From assembly GCA_945870575.1 (NCBI GenBank), contig CAMBSK010000011.1:7548-71547 (forward strand): a DNA stretch of 64,000 nt, in the 5' to 3' direction. The notes under the pieces were generated by a model, which was given only the letters and a program-made list of their open reading frames with translations, ran no database searches and was not told where the DNA came from. Shown here piece by piece: positions 37,703-46,781 of the stretch. A program made the position numbers and the translations under genes. The DNA comes from Bordetella parapertussis (GTDB taxonomy: Bacteria; Pseudomonadota; Gammaproteobacteria; Burkholderiales; Burkholderiaceae_C). Position 1 is the first letter of the stretch, and the number at the start of each line of letters is the position of its first letter.

Positions 37703-38053
37703 ATGACCGCCGCCCGTTTACAAGTTCCCGCGCGCATCGTCGAAGGCGATGTGTTCAAACTGCGTTTGCTGGTGCAGCATCCCATGGACAGCGGCTTTTT
37801 GCGCAACCTCGAAGGTGTGCTGGTCAAGCGCAATGTGATCCGCCATTTGCAATGCATCTTCCATAGCAAGGAAGTATTCCGGGTCGAGCCTACCACCGGC
37901 ACCGCGGCCAACCCCTTGTTCGAGTTTTATTTGCGCGCCACCACGTCTGGCGAGTTGTATTTCCGCTGGGTCGACGACAAGGGCTATATCGGCGAGTTAC
38001 GCCACAACCTGGTGGTTATTCCCGCCAATCAATCTAAAGCACCCAAAACCTGA
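37703..38053 (+). CDS. soxZ: SoxZ-like partner of the sulfur carrier
   Basis: A 116-residue protein with an Ig-like fold and SoxZ landmarks: RIVEGDVFKLRLLVQHPMDSGF, VIRHLQCIFHSKEVFRVEP, ANPLFEFYLRA and GELYFRWVDDKG. It heterodimerises with SoxY in known systems. No signal peptide, as usual: SoxZ is exported with SoxY through Tat. One-base overlap with soxA. Confidence 0.88.
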   Translation: MTAARLQVPARIVEGDVFKLRLLVQHPMDSGFLRNLEGVLVKRNVIRHLQCIFHSKEVFRVEPTTGTAANPLFEFYLRATTSGELYFRWVDDKGYIGELRHNLVVIPANQSKAPKT

Positions 38054-38898
38054 TGCCACGTCTTTTTTGCTTGTTTTCGCTGCCATCCGCCAAGCAGCCG
38101 CGCAGCGTCTTGCGCCAGCGCTTGTTGGCTGCCGTGCTGCTGTTGCTGAGTCTAGGCCATGTCTCAGTCATGGCGCAACAGCGTTTGCTGCCGCTGGACA
38201 AGGTGCAATCCGGCCTGGCGTTTACCGGCCCTGAAATTCTGGAATTGCAAGCCGACGACTTTGCCAACCCTGCCCTGCCCTATTTGGACAAAGGCGCCAA
38301 GTTGTGGAGCCAGGGTGCTGGCAAGGCAGACAAAAGCTGTGAAAGTTGTCACGGCGACAGCAACAGCAGCATGAAGGGCGTGGCCACGCGTTACCCGGCC
38401 ATAGACAAAGCCAGCAAGAAACTCTACAACCTGGAAGACCGCATACGCAACTGCCGCACCAAACAACAAAAAGCCTCTGACTGGCCGCTGGAATCCGATG
38501 AATTGCTGGCGGTCAGCTTGTATGTGACATCAGAGTCCAACGGCATGCCGGTTCAAGCCAATATCGAAGGCAAGGCCAAATCGCATTTTGAAAACGGCCA
38601 GAAAATATTCATGACCCGCCAAGGGCAGTTGAACATGGCCTGTACCCAATGCCATGACCAACGCTACGGCATCAAGCTCTATACCGACAAACTCAGCCAG
38701 GGCCAGCCGAATGCCTACCCGGCCTACCGTATCGAGTGGCAGCGACTGGCTTCGCTGGAGCGGCGACTGCGGTTTTGTTACAACGGCGTGCGCGCCGAAA
38801 TACCTGCCTGGGGCCACGGCGTGATGCGCGACATCAGCCTGTACCTGATGTGGCGTGCGCAAGGCCTCAACATAGAAGTGCCTTCAGTGCGCAAATAA
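38053..38898 (+). CDS. soxA: SoxA-like diheme cytochrome c (sulfur-carrier thiol ligase subunit)
   Basis: A 281-residue exported protein with two heme motifs, Cys96-ES-CH (residues 96-100) and Cys197-TQ-CH (197-201). Cys134 (RIRNCRT) and Cys242 (LRFCYNGVRAE) fit the distal and active-site cysteine ligands of diheme SoxA. With SoxX it would attach thiosulfate to the SoxY cysteine. Ends four bases before the convergent aroE. No soxB (sulfate release) or soxCD (sulfane oxidation) gene is found in this window. Confidence 0.88.
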   Translation: MPRLFCLFSLPSAKQPRSVLRQRLLAAVLLLLSLGHVSVMAQQRLLPLDKVQSGLAFTGPEILELQADDFANPALPYLDKGAKLWSQGAGKADKSCESCHGDSNSSMKGVATRYPAIDKASKKLYNLEDRIRNCRTKQQKASDWPLESDELLAVSLYVTSESNGMPVQANIEGKAKSHFENGQKIFMTRQGQLNMACTQCHDQRYGIKLYTDKLSQGQPNAYPAYRIEWQRLASLERRLRFCYNGVRAEIPAWGHGVMRDISLYLMWRAQGLNIEVPSVRK

Positions 38899-38901
38899 GC
38901 T

Positions 38902-39750
38902 TTAAAAAGTAGCCAACACTTTTTTCCACAACTCGGGGGTCACCTCGGGCATGACACCGAACCAGGCCGCAAAACCCGGACGCGCCTGGTGCAGCAACAT
39001 GCCCAGCCCGTTCACCACAGGATTACCGCGCGCTTTGGCGCGCAACAACAAATCGGTATGCAAGGGTGTGTAAACAATGTCCGACACCAATGCATGCACA
39101 GGCAAGGCCGATAAATCAATGTCCAGCGCGGGCTGACCTTGCATACCTTGCGTGGTGGTATTGACCAACAAGCCAGCATCAGCCAGCGCGGCGTGACGTT
39201 GTGACCAGTCCAGCGCTTGCACCGGCGCACCGAAGTCTGCCGCCATGGCCTGCGCTTTGTCTAAGCTGCGATTGAGCAAACGGATGTTTTTCACCCCGGC
39301 GTCGGCCAAAGCCCAGACCACCGCCCGGGCTGCGCCGCCTGCCCCCAGCACCACGGCCGCGCCCCGGTCAGCACGCCAGCCGGGCTGAGCTTCGCGCAAA
39401 CTGTGTATGTAGCCGAAGGCATCGGTGTTGGTGCCGCGTAAGCTGCCGTCGGTATTCACCACCACGGTGTTGACCGCGCCGATCTGGCGCGCCACCTCGT
39501 CGAGTTGGTGGATACAGTCCAGCGCATCTATTTTGTGCGGCAAGGTCAGGTTGCAACCGGCAAAACCCAGCGCCGGTAAACCGCTGAGCGCCTGCGGCAA
39601 ATGCAAAGGATTGACGGCCAACGGCACATAGGCACCGCGCACACCGTAGTGCGCCAGCCAGTGGCTATGTATCAGCGGCGAACGCGAATGCGAAATCGGC
39701 CAGCCCATGACCCCGGCAAGCTTGAAATCGGTAGAGGATTGACTGCTCAT
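38902..39750 (-). CDS. aroE: Shikimate dehydrogenase
   Basis: A 282-residue AroE-family protein: substrate site SHSRSPLIHSHW and NLTLPHK (catalytic Lys), NADP site GAGGAARAVVWAL with NRS following, and C-terminal GLGMLLHQARPGFAAWFG. It reduces 3-dehydroshikimate in aromatic amino acid synthesis. Convergent with soxA, divergent from the dioxygenase-rhodanese gene. Confidence 0.92.
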   Translation of the reverse strand: MSSQSSTDFKLAGVMGWPISHSRSPLIHSHWLAHYGVRGAYVPLAVNPLHLPQALSGLPALGFAGCNLTLPHKIDALDCIHQLDEVARQIGAVNTVVVNTDGSLRGTNTDAFGYIHSLREAQPGWRADRGAAVVLGAGGAARAVVWALADAGVKNIRLLNRSLDKAQAMAADFGAPVQALDWSQRHAALADAGLLVNTTTQGMQGQPALDIDLSALPVHALVSDIVYTPLHTDLLLRAKARGNPVVNGLGMLLHQARPGFAAWFGVMPEVTPELWKKVLATF

Positions 39751-39858
39751 GGTGCGACAAGCATAGCGGTTTGCAGCGCTGCCCCGCCGCCCGCCGTTTG
39801 CAGCCTTTGCTTACCGGCGACTGTGAAACAATCTATGCTTATCCAATAATGCTCTCTG

Positions 39859-42231
39859 ATGTACGAAGCAAACAACGCCAGCAGTCACAGACTGCACCAG
39901 TTTCTGGCCGATATGACCAGGCTGGTTGATACCGCCCCCCAAGAAGCCGAACTGCTGGCTCAAGGCCGTCGCATGTTGCAAAACCTGTTGCAACAGGACG
40001 ATTGGCTGCACCCTGAACTGGCGCAAGCCCATCCCGCCCATTACCAGCAGTACCTGATTTATGCCGATCCGCAAGACCGGTTCTCGGTGGTCAGCTTTGT
40101 CTGGGGACCGGGCCAGTCCACGCCCATCCATGATCACACCGTTTGGGGTTTGATAGGCATGCTGCGCGGCAGCGAATCCTGTCAGCCTTACAGCCGCATG
40201 TCGGATGGCCGCTGGGTGCCGGCCGGTTTTCAAATTGACATGCTGCCCGGCGACATCGAAGCCGTCTCGCCGCGCATAGGCGATGTGCATAAAGTATGGA
40301 ACGCATTGCCCGGCCAGGTGTCCATCAGTATCCATGTGTATGGCGGCAACATCGGCAAGATAGAACGCCACAGTTACCGAGAAGACGGCACGCGCAGCAA
40401 CTTCGTGTCCGGTTACTCTAATGTGCTGCCTGTGACGGCAGTTTCCCCAACTGCACTAGCACCAGTGGCCATGGCTTCGCAAACGCCGCAGGCGCCTGTG
40501 ACAACCGCACCCCATGCACCGCACACATCCGCCGCGCCTTTAGCCTTGTTTGCGGATTCTTCAGCAACAGCTGATGCCACTGTGTCTGACAGACCACTTA
40601 ATCAACTGCCGGACGACGCTTTCGACACAACCACGGCTGCTTATGCTGTCGCCACCTTTCAAGACGTGCGCCAGACCTTGCTGGACAAACAGGAAATCGC
40701 TCTGGTCGATGTGCGCGAAGAAGACATTTATGCGCAAAGCCATCCGCTGTTTGCCGTCAACCTGTCTTATGGCCGCATCGAATGCGAAGCCCGCTTGCGC
40801 ATACCGCGCCTGGACACTGCGTTGGTGTTGCTAGACAACGGCGAGGGTTTGACGCTGCGTGCAGCACAGGTGTTGGCGCGCATGGGCTACACGCAGATAA
40901 GTACTCTTCAAAACGGTTTGAGCGGCTGGGCAGCCGCCGGCGGTGAGTTGTTCCGCGACGTCAATGTGCCCGGCAAAGCCTTCGGCGAACTGGTCGAATC
41001 CAAACGCAAGACACCGTCTATGTCGGCCACCGAGGTCAAGGCCTTGATCGACAGCGACGCCGACATGGTGGTGCTGGACGCCAGACGTTTTGACGAATAC
41101 CAGACCATGAGCATCCCGGGCGCCATCAGCGTGCCCGGCGCGGAACTGGTGCTGCGTGCGCGCAGCCTGGCGCCAAGCGCAACCACACGCATCGTGGTGA
41201 ACTGCGCGGGCCGCACGCGCAGCATCATCGGTACCCAATCGTTGGTGAACGCAGGCATCCCTAACCCTGTGTGCGCCTTGCGCAACGGCACCATAGGCTG
41301 GACGCTGGCTGGGCTGGCGCTGGAGCACAAAGCCAGTCAAGTTTTCGGCGAGGTCAACGACGCTGACCGCAAAAAAGCCGCTGCCTCTGCACTGGCGTTG
41401 CTGTTTCGCGCCGGCGTGCAACGCATAGACAAACAGGACTTGCAAGCCTTGCTAGCCGAGGCTACACGCAACACCTATGTGTTTGACGTTCGCACGCCCG
41501 AAGAGTTCGCGCTCGGTCATCTGCCTGGCGCGCGCAGCGCACCGGGCGGGCAACTGGTGCAGGAAACCGACCACCATGTCGGTGTGCGCGGTGCGCGCAT
41601 CGTGCTGTACGACGACGACGGGGTACGCGCCTCCATGACGGCCTCATGGCTGGCGCAAATGGGCTGGGATACTTACGTTCTCAAAGACCTCAAGCCCGGG
41701 GATTTGCAAGACACCGGCGTGCTTGATTACGCCTTGCCCGAGCCGCTGGCACCAGTGGCTGAAGTCGATCCGGTCACGCTCAAGGAATGGCTGGCCAACC
41801 GCAGCAACCTGAGCATGGTCATCGATGTGGGCGACAGCGCCACCTATATCAAAAGGCACATACCGGGCGCCTGGTGGCTGCTCAGATCACAACTGGCCCA
41901 GGACTTCAGCCGAGTGCACAAAGCCAACCGCTATGTGCTGACCTGTGCCGACGGGCGGGCTTCGCGTTACGCGGTCGCCGAATTGCAACCACTGCTGCGC
42001 TCAGGTGTGCAGGTGCTGTGGCTGAGCGGCGGCAATGCAGCCTGGATGGCGCAAGGTTTCAGCACCCAGCAAGGCGAGTCCTACCTGGCGAGTCCGCGGA
42101 TTGACCGTTACCGCCGACCCTATGAAGGCACCGACAACCCGGCGCAGGCCATGCAAGCCTACCTGGACTGGGAATACGGCCTGGTAGAACAGCTGCGCAA
42201 GGACGGCAGCCACCATTTCAAAGTGATTTAG
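39859..42231 (+). CDS. Cysteine/thiol dioxygenase fused to four rhodanese domains
   Basis: A 790-residue cytoplasmic fusion. Residues about 1-190 are a cysteine-dioxygenase-type cupin with iron ligands His91, His93 (PIHDHTVWGL) and His159 (ISIHVYGG). An Ala/Pro/Thr-rich linker (about 195-250) follows. Four rhodanese-like domains come next: one about 260-365 with LDNGEG in the active loop (no Cys), one about 375-490 with Cys449 (VNCAGRTRS), one about 505-615 with DDDGVR (no Cys), and one about 640-760 with Cys696 (LTCADGRAS). So catalytic and dead domains alternate. Family reasoning: oxidation of a thiol to a sulfinate, plus sulfur transfer by the rhodaneses. Its 3' end overlaps a convergent gene by 14 bases. 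Confidence 0.88.
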   Translation: MYEANNASSHRLHQFLADMTRLVDTAPQEAELLAQGRRMLQNLLQQDDWLHPELAQAHPAHYQQYLIYADPQDRFSVVSFVWGPGQSTPIHDHTVWGLIGMLRGSESCQPYSRMSDGRWVPAGFQIDMLPGDIEAVSPRIGDVHKVWNALPGQVSISIHVYGGNIGKIERHSYREDGTRSNFVSGYSNVLPVTAVSPTALAPVAMASQTPQAPVTTAPHAPHTSAAPLALFADSSATADATVSDRPLNQLPDDAFDTTTAAYAVATFQDVRQTLLDKQEIALVDVREEDIYAQSHPLFAVNLSYGRIECEARLRIPRLDTALVLLDNGEGLTLRAAQVLARMGYTQISTLQNGLSGWAAAGGELFRDVNVPGKAFGELVESKRKTPSMSATEVKALIDSDADMVVLDARRFDEYQTMSIPGAISVPGAELVLRARSLAPSATTRIVVNCAGRTRSIIGTQSLVNAGIPNPVCALRNGTIGWTLAGLALEHKASQVFGEVNDADRKKAAASALALLFRAGVQRIDKQDLQALLAEATRNTYVFDVRTPEEFALGHLPGARSAPGGQLVQETDHHVGVRGARIVLYDDDGVRASMTASWLAQMGWDTYVLKDLKPGDLQDTGVLDYALPEPLAPVAEVDPVTLKEWLANRSNLSMVIDVGDSATYIKRHIPGAWWLLRSQLAQDFSRVHKANRYVLTCADGRASRYAVAELQPLLRSGVQVLWLSGGNAAWMAQGFSTQQGESYLASPRIDRYRRPYEGTDNPAQAMQAYLDWEYGLVEQLRKDGSHHFKVI

Positions 42232-43456
42232 CCAAAGCCTGCACCCAAGCCAGTTGGCGCGGCAAACACACGGTTTGCAAGTCATAGCGTTCGATAGCTC
42301 GCGCTCGCGCCGCCTCACCCAAGCGCTGGCGTTCAGCGGGTTCATTCATCAACCGGTTGATGCCTTGCACCCAGGCGGCTACATCAAAAAACGGCAGCAA
42401 GCGGCCGGTGACGCCGTGTTGAATCGCTTCGTGCACAGGCCCAGTGTCGCTGGCCAGAATGGCGCAACCGCTGCTCATGGCCTCTATCAAACTCCAGCTC
42501 AACACAAACGGGTAGGTCAGGTAGACATGAACCCGGCTGATTTGCAGCATGGTGAGGAACTGCGGGTAACTCAGCCTGCCCAGAAAATGCACGCGCTGCC
42601 AATCGCTGTCCGGGATTTGAGCGCGCACTTCGTCGATGAAGATTTGCTTCCAAGTTTTTCCCTCAGGCGCTTTGGCACCATAACTCACGCTGTCGCCGCC
42701 GACGATCAACACCTGCGCCTGCGGGCGCAGCCGCAGCACCCTGGGCAGGGCACGCATAAAGATGTGGTATCCACGGTAGGGCTCGAGGTTGCGGCTGACA
42801 AAAGTCAGCACTTCGTCGTCCCGCGACCAACTGCGTCCATCCTCTAAGCTCAACCTGGTAGCCGGGTCAGGCCGAATGGCGACGGTATCAATGCCGTCGT
42901 GCACCACCGTGATTTTTTCGCGCATGGACGGGTCATAGGTTTGCGCCTGCCAGTGGGTGGGCGAGACGGCTGCTTCCACGCTCTGATGCTGCAAAACGGC
43001 AACCGCATTTTTCAACAGCAAACGGCTGTCGGCACTGATTTCGGGTTTGGAGAATTCTGGATCGAAATGCACATCCTGACCCTCGGACTGGTAGAACATT
43101 TCGTAAAACAAACCTAGGCGGGTGTCGGGCCAGACCTGTTTGATGAACAGGCTTTCGCCCCAGGACGGATGCGCAATCACCACATCCGGATAAAACCCCT
43201 GTTGCTTGAATTGCATAGCCCAATGCAACACCGCTTCGCCGCGAATGACCTTGGCTTCCACGTCGATGATCCACGGGTGAATCCCGGGCGTGCTGCTGCG
43301 TTTGGGGAAATAAGTATGCACCTGCACGCCTTGCCACAACATGCCGGGTTTGTTGGCCAGCAGCAGCGCATGCACTTCGTGGCCGGCAGCAGCCAGAGCC
43401 GGTGCCAGGTGTTTGAACTGACCCGGGAAATTTTGATGTAGAAAAAGAACCTTCAA
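42218..43456 (-). CDS. Family-4-type glycosyltransferase
   Basis: A 412-residue GT-B glycosyltransferase: N-terminal LFLHQNFPGQFKHLAPAL, C-terminal nucleotide-sugar domain with VSRNLEPYRGYHIFMRALP and a donor motif LIEAMSSGCAILASDTGPVHEAI. Cytoplasmic. Probably acts in polysaccharide synthesis; sugar unknown. The start overlaps cytochrome b561 by four bases, an odd pairing. Confidence 0.87.
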   Translation of the reverse strand: MKVLFLHQNFPGQFKHLAPALAAAGHEVHALLLANKPGMLWQGVQVHTYFPKRSSTPGIHPWIIDVEAKVIRGEAVLHWAMQFKQQGFYPDVVIAHPSWGESLFIKQVWPDTRLGLFYEMFYQSEGQDVHFDPEFSKPEISADSRLLLKNAVAVLQHQSVEAAVSPTHWQAQTYDPSMREKITVVHDGIDTVAIRPDPATRLSLEDGRSWSRDDEVLTFVSRNLEPYRGYHIFMRALPRVLRLRPQAQVLIVGGDSVSYGAKAPEGKTWKQIFIDEVRAQIPDSDWQRVHFLGRLSYPQFLTMLQISRVHVYLTYPFVLSWSLIEAMSSGCAILASDTGPVHEAIQHGVTGRLLPFFDVAAWVQGINRLMNEPAERQRLGEAARARAIERYDLQTVCLPRQLAWVQALAKSL

Positions 43457-44049
43457 TTGTCAGCAGCTCGGCCCCAGCTCATGCGTTGCAGCAAACCGTC
43501 ACGCTTGACCAGCACGTGCCAGACCACGGCTGCCAGATGCAAGGCGATCAAAGCCATGAATAGGAGAGCAAAAAGTTCGTGCACTTCGCTCAACAAAGCT
43601 TTCATGTCCGGCTGCGGTTCAAACAAACGCGGCAACGTGTTGCCAAAGAACTTAATGGGGTATTGAGAAAAATTAGAACCAATGAAACCGGACAAGGGCA
43701 TGGCCACCATACACACGTACATCAAACCGTGGTTCAACTTTGAGACGATGTGTTGCCAGGTGCCGGGCGCGGTGACTGCCGCAGGTGCCGGGTGGCTGAT
43801 GCGCCAGCCCATTCGCCAAACAATAAACACTGCGATCACCAGGCCTATGGATTTGTGAATATTGAACCAGCCGCCCCGATAACCCGGCGGTTCTTTGGGC
43901 AGGTCTACCATCCACAGACCCAGCACCAATTGACCGATCAATGCCAGAGCCAGCAACCAGTGCAACAGCACCAGAATCCGGTCATAACGCTTTGTGTCAG
44001 CTTCGTGCGCGCCGGCGTCTGCATCAGAAATCAAGTTGTCGTTAGCCAT
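43453..44049 (-). CDS. Cytochrome b561 family diheme membrane protein
   Basis: A 198-residue four-helix membrane protein. Heme-ligand histidines sit in VLLHWLLALALIG, FNIHKSIGLVIAVF, LNHGLMYVCMV and VHELFALLFMALIALHLAAVVWH. It moves electrons between quinol and periplasmic acceptors in the family. It could couple with the periplasmic Ior/Sox cytochromes or the quinoprotein system nearby; inference only. Confidence 0.87.
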   Translation of the reverse strand: MANDNLISDADAGAHEADTKRYDRILVLLHWLLALALIGQLVLGLWMVDLPKEPPGYRGGWFNIHKSIGLVIAVFIVWRMGWRISHPAPAAVTAPGTWQHIVSKLNHGLMYVCMVAMPLSGFIGSNFSQYPIKFFGNTLPRLFEPQPDMKALLSEVHELFALLFMALIALHLAAVVWHVLVKRDGLLQRMSWGRAADN

Positions 44050-44237
44050 GTCAGCGTCCGTTCAAAAAGAGAGTGCTAAGTGTGCCACGACTCAAGCGAA
44101 AGGCTCAATACCGTCATTCCCCCGAAAGTCGGCAGTACAGACGGCTAAGTTATTATCCTGCCCACTCTTTGGCCGCTGCGGCTTTGGTTGCCATATTAAG
44201 CCGCAGACAATTGGCATTTTTTGACAGGTGGTTAGTT

Positions 44238-44918
44238 TTGAAGTCTTTTTTAAAGCGGCTTAAGACAGCCAATCCCAAGTGGGACGTAGAACCTTTGTGG
44301 TTTGAATGGCTGGTGTTGCTGGGTTTGTTTATTTTTTCCACTTGGTTGTTGGGCATCAAAGGCGTATGGCAGCTGCTAATCAGCTCTGACCCTACCGGCA
44401 TCACGCTGGTCATCATCGTGGTGTTTGCGGTGTCCACCCTCTGGTGCGGTGTGCGATCGCGCGAACTCGCGCGTCAACGCCAACTGCTTGACAAGGCAGC
44501 CGCTCGCGGACTTGAAGGTCTGCTCAAAACCGAATGCTGGGCTGGTGAATACTGGGCCGCACTGGCCGCCAATCCTCAGGACAGCGGCGCTCCGTTGGAT
44601 TTGCTGATGGAGAAAACCCATGGTCCGCATTCGACAGCCTGGTGGGTCAACGGGGTACAACTCAAACTGGGATTGCTGGGCAAGGTCATCGGGTTTTCTG
44701 TACTGGCCATGCAAATCGGTCAAATACAAAACTTCGACCCCAGCCAGGCGCAGGATTTGTTGCGCAACCTCACCTCAGGCCTGGGCGTGGCCTTGCTGAC
44801 CACCATGGTCGGTCTGATCGGAAATATTTTGCTGGGCTTGCAACTCACACGCATGGACCGCTTCGCCGACCAATTGCTGGGTCAGGCACAACGCCACGGA
44901 TTGATCATCGGTCGCTGA
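44238..44918 (+). CDS. MotA/TolQ/ExbB-like proton-channel protein
   Basis: From TTG 44238 (AGGTGG ribosome site, seven-base spacing) the protein has 226 residues; a longer frame exists but its extra N-terminus is basic and non-conserved-looking. Two N-terminal helices (WFEWLVLLGLFIFSTWLLGI; TLVIIVVFAVSTLWCGV) precede a cytoplasmic segment and two more helices with the ExbB-like GLGVALLTTMVGLIGNILLGLQL motif. First of four tightly spaced genes; the second is an ExbD-like partner, so a proton-driven envelope motor is implied. Confidence 0.78.
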   Translation: MKSFLKRLKTANPKWDVEPLWFEWLVLLGLFIFSTWLLGIKGVWQLLISSDPTGITLVIIVVFAVSTLWCGVRSRELARQRQLLDKAAARGLEGLLKTECWAGEYWAALAANPQDSGAPLDLLMEKTHGPHSTAWWVNGVQLKLGLLGKVIGFSVLAMQIGQIQNFDPSQAQDLLRNLTSGLGVALLTTMVGLIGNILLGLQLTRMDRFADQLLGQAQRHGLIIGR

Positions 44919-44933
44919 CGCGATTGACACGCC

Positions 44934-45563
44934 ATGCGCAAAAACCGTTTTTCCCGCGAGCCTGAGGTCGATCCTTTTTACGACATGTTGTTCAACATGC
45001 TGATCGCCTTCGTCTTTTGTTTCATCATTGCGCTGCTGGCCATGAACCCCAAGGCCACCAAAAGCGGGGACATTCCTGCCAAAGCCGAATTCATCATCAC
45101 CTTGTCCTGGCCGGACATGGACCCGAATGACTTAGACCTGTGGTTGCAAGGCCCCTCCGGTGAAAGTGTGTGGTTTCGCAACCGCGAAGCCGATTTGATG
45201 CACCTGGATCGCGACGACCGCGGCAACTCCAACAACACCATCATGGTCAATGGCAATAAAGTGGTCAATCCCTTGCGCCAGGAAGTGGTGACCATACGCA
45301 GCATCGTGCCAGGTGAATACGTCATTAACGCGCACTATTACGAAACCAAAGACATAGACGCCAGTGACCCTAAAGCAGGCCAACCGGTGTTGGCAACGCT
45401 GTCCGTTATCAAGGTCAATCCCAAGGCCGAGGTGGTGTTTTACGGCCAGTCCACGCTGCAAGCACGCGGCAAGGAAGTCACCATGGCCAGATTCACAGTT
45501 ACTCCCGAAGGTGGTGTAGACAATGTCAACACCATCCCCAAAAACTTAATCAAGTCTTTCTGA
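44934..45563 (+). CDS. ExbD/TolR-like protein with a DUF2135-like periplasmic domain
   Basis: A 209-residue protein with one N-terminal membrane helix entered by acidic residues (EVDPFYDMLFNMLIAFVFCFIIALLAM), like the Asp-containing helix of ExbD/TolR. Instead of the normal short periplasmic domain it carries a beta-rich domain starting LSWPDMDPNDLDLWLQGPSGESVWF, which resembles YfaP/DUF2135-type domains (D-x-D-L-x-L...P-x-G), and ends RFTVTPEGGVDN. This fusion is unusual. Sixteen bases after the ExbB-like gene and one base before the next. Confidence 0.75.
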   Translation: MRKNRFSREPEVDPFYDMLFNMLIAFVFCFIIALLAMNPKATKSGDIPAKAEFIITLSWPDMDPNDLDLWLQGPSGESVWFRNREADLMHLDRDDRGNSNNTIMVNGNKVVNPLRQEVVTIRSIVPGEYVINAHYYETKDIDASDPKAGQPVLATLSVIKVNPKAEVVFYGQSTLQARGKEVTMARFTVTPEGGVDNVNTIPKNLIKSF

Positions 45564-45564
45564 T

Positions 45565-46062
45565 ATGACGCTGACCTTCATCATTGTTTTTGCGCTCATC
45601 GCTTTGTTGTTGGCGTTGGCGCTGGTGTATTCCAACTGGCCGAACTGGCTCAAGGGTTTGCTGGCTCTGGCTGTCAGCTGTTTTTATTTCTTCGGTTTCG
45701 GCGCTGTGCATTCGCTGCTGGGTATTCCCAGCACCGACGCGCTGCCAGATCGTTTCGTCATGCTCGCCGCCTTGGTTGACGAGCCGCGCGGTAAATTCCC
45801 CGGTGCCTTGTATGTCTGGGTCACACCGATTGAAGAAGGCGAAAACTTTTTACAACCGCGTGCTTACAGACTGCCCTATACACGTAGCTTGCACGAACAA
45901 ATTTCGGATGGCATGCGCAAGGGCCGCGAAGGCGTGCCGCAAATGGGCACTGCTGAAGTCAAGCAAGGTAACGGCAAGGGCTCCAGTTGGCTCAACCCCG
46001 GCAGTGATGAACAAGAAGTCAAGATCATGGACTTGCCCACGCCTCAGGTGCCGGAAAAATGA
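45565..46062 (+). CDS. Membrane-anchored protein of unknown function in the ExbB/D-like operon
   Basis: A 165-residue protein with two N-terminal helices (FIIVFALIALLLALALVYS; LLALAVSCFYFFGFGAV) and a polar domain (FVMLAALVDEPRGKFPGALYVWVTPIEEGENFLQPRAYRLPYTRSLHEQ). No family recognised. Its stop overlaps the lipoprotein start by four bases, so it belongs to the same translation-coupled operon. Confidence 0.75.
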   Translation: MTLTFIIVFALIALLLALALVYSNWPNWLKGLLALAVSCFYFFGFGAVHSLLGIPSTDALPDRFVMLAALVDEPRGKFPGALYVWVTPIEEGENFLQPRAYRLPYTRSLHEQISDGMRKGREGVPQMGTAEVKQGNGKGSSWLNPGSDEQEVKIMDLPTPQVPEK

Positions 46063-46781
46063 AGATGCGCATTTCCCTGCTTGCCCTGAGTGCTGCGCTT
46101 GTGCTCAGCGCCTGCGATCAACCGGTCAAAGAAAATGCCTTGTTCCCGCTGGCCGCCGGCAAAAGCTGGACTTACCAGGTTGAAACCGTGTATGACGAAC
46201 CTGACGGTAAAACATTGCGCTACACACTGGAAATGCGCAACTTGGGCAGCGCGGCATTGGCCGACGGCAGCACCGCTTGGATACGCCGCAGCAGCAACGG
46301 CCATGAATACTGGCTAACCACTGACGATAAAGTCATTAGCCGCGTGGCCATGAAAATACCGACCAAAGGCCAGGCATACATGGACCCCGAGCCCCGCACC
46401 GTCTTGCCACAAGCGCCGACGCTTGGCAGCAGCTGGACCAGCACCACCGTGCCGTATTTTTTACGCCGCCGCAACGAACAACCCTCTGAATTCAGGTACC
46501 TGGATAAATTCAAAAATATGCCTATGGTTTTTACCGTGGCCGACATGGACGTCAAGATCAGCACACCGGCCGGGCAGTTTGAACACTGCATGCGGGTCGA
46601 CAGCAAAATGGCCATGATGCTGTGGAACGATCAGGCCAACGCCTACAAGCCCACGGACTTGACGACCCGCGAGTGGTACTGTCCGGATGTAGGTCTGGTG
46701 CAAGTGGAACGCGATGAGCCGACCACCGCCAAATTTTTTCAAGGCGGCAGCATGCGCATGAAGCTGCTTCACTACGAGTGA
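46059..46781 (+). CDS. Lipoprotein of unknown function in the ExbB/D-like operon
   Basis: A 240-residue protein with a lipobox LSACD (Cys19), so it is attached to a membrane lipid. The body begins with the FPLAAGKSWTYQVE pattern common to small beta-rich lipoproteins and includes STPAGQFEHCMRVDSK and EWYCPDVGLVQVERD. Last of the four genes; a 235-base gap follows before the quinoprotein gene. Probably the outer, sensing or load-bearing part of the envelope complex. Confidence 0.75.
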   Translation: MKMRISLLALSAALVLSACDQPVKENALFPLAAGKSWTYQVETVYDEPDGKTLRYTLEMRNLGSAALADGSTAWIRRSSNGHEYWLTTDDKVISRVAMKIPTKGQAYMDPEPRTVLPQAPTLGSSWTSTTVPYFLRRRNEQPSEFRYLDKFKNMPMVFTVADMDVKISTPAGQFEHCMRVDSKMAMMLWNDQANAYKPTDLTTREWYCPDVGLVQVERDEPTTAKFFQGGSMRMKLLHYE

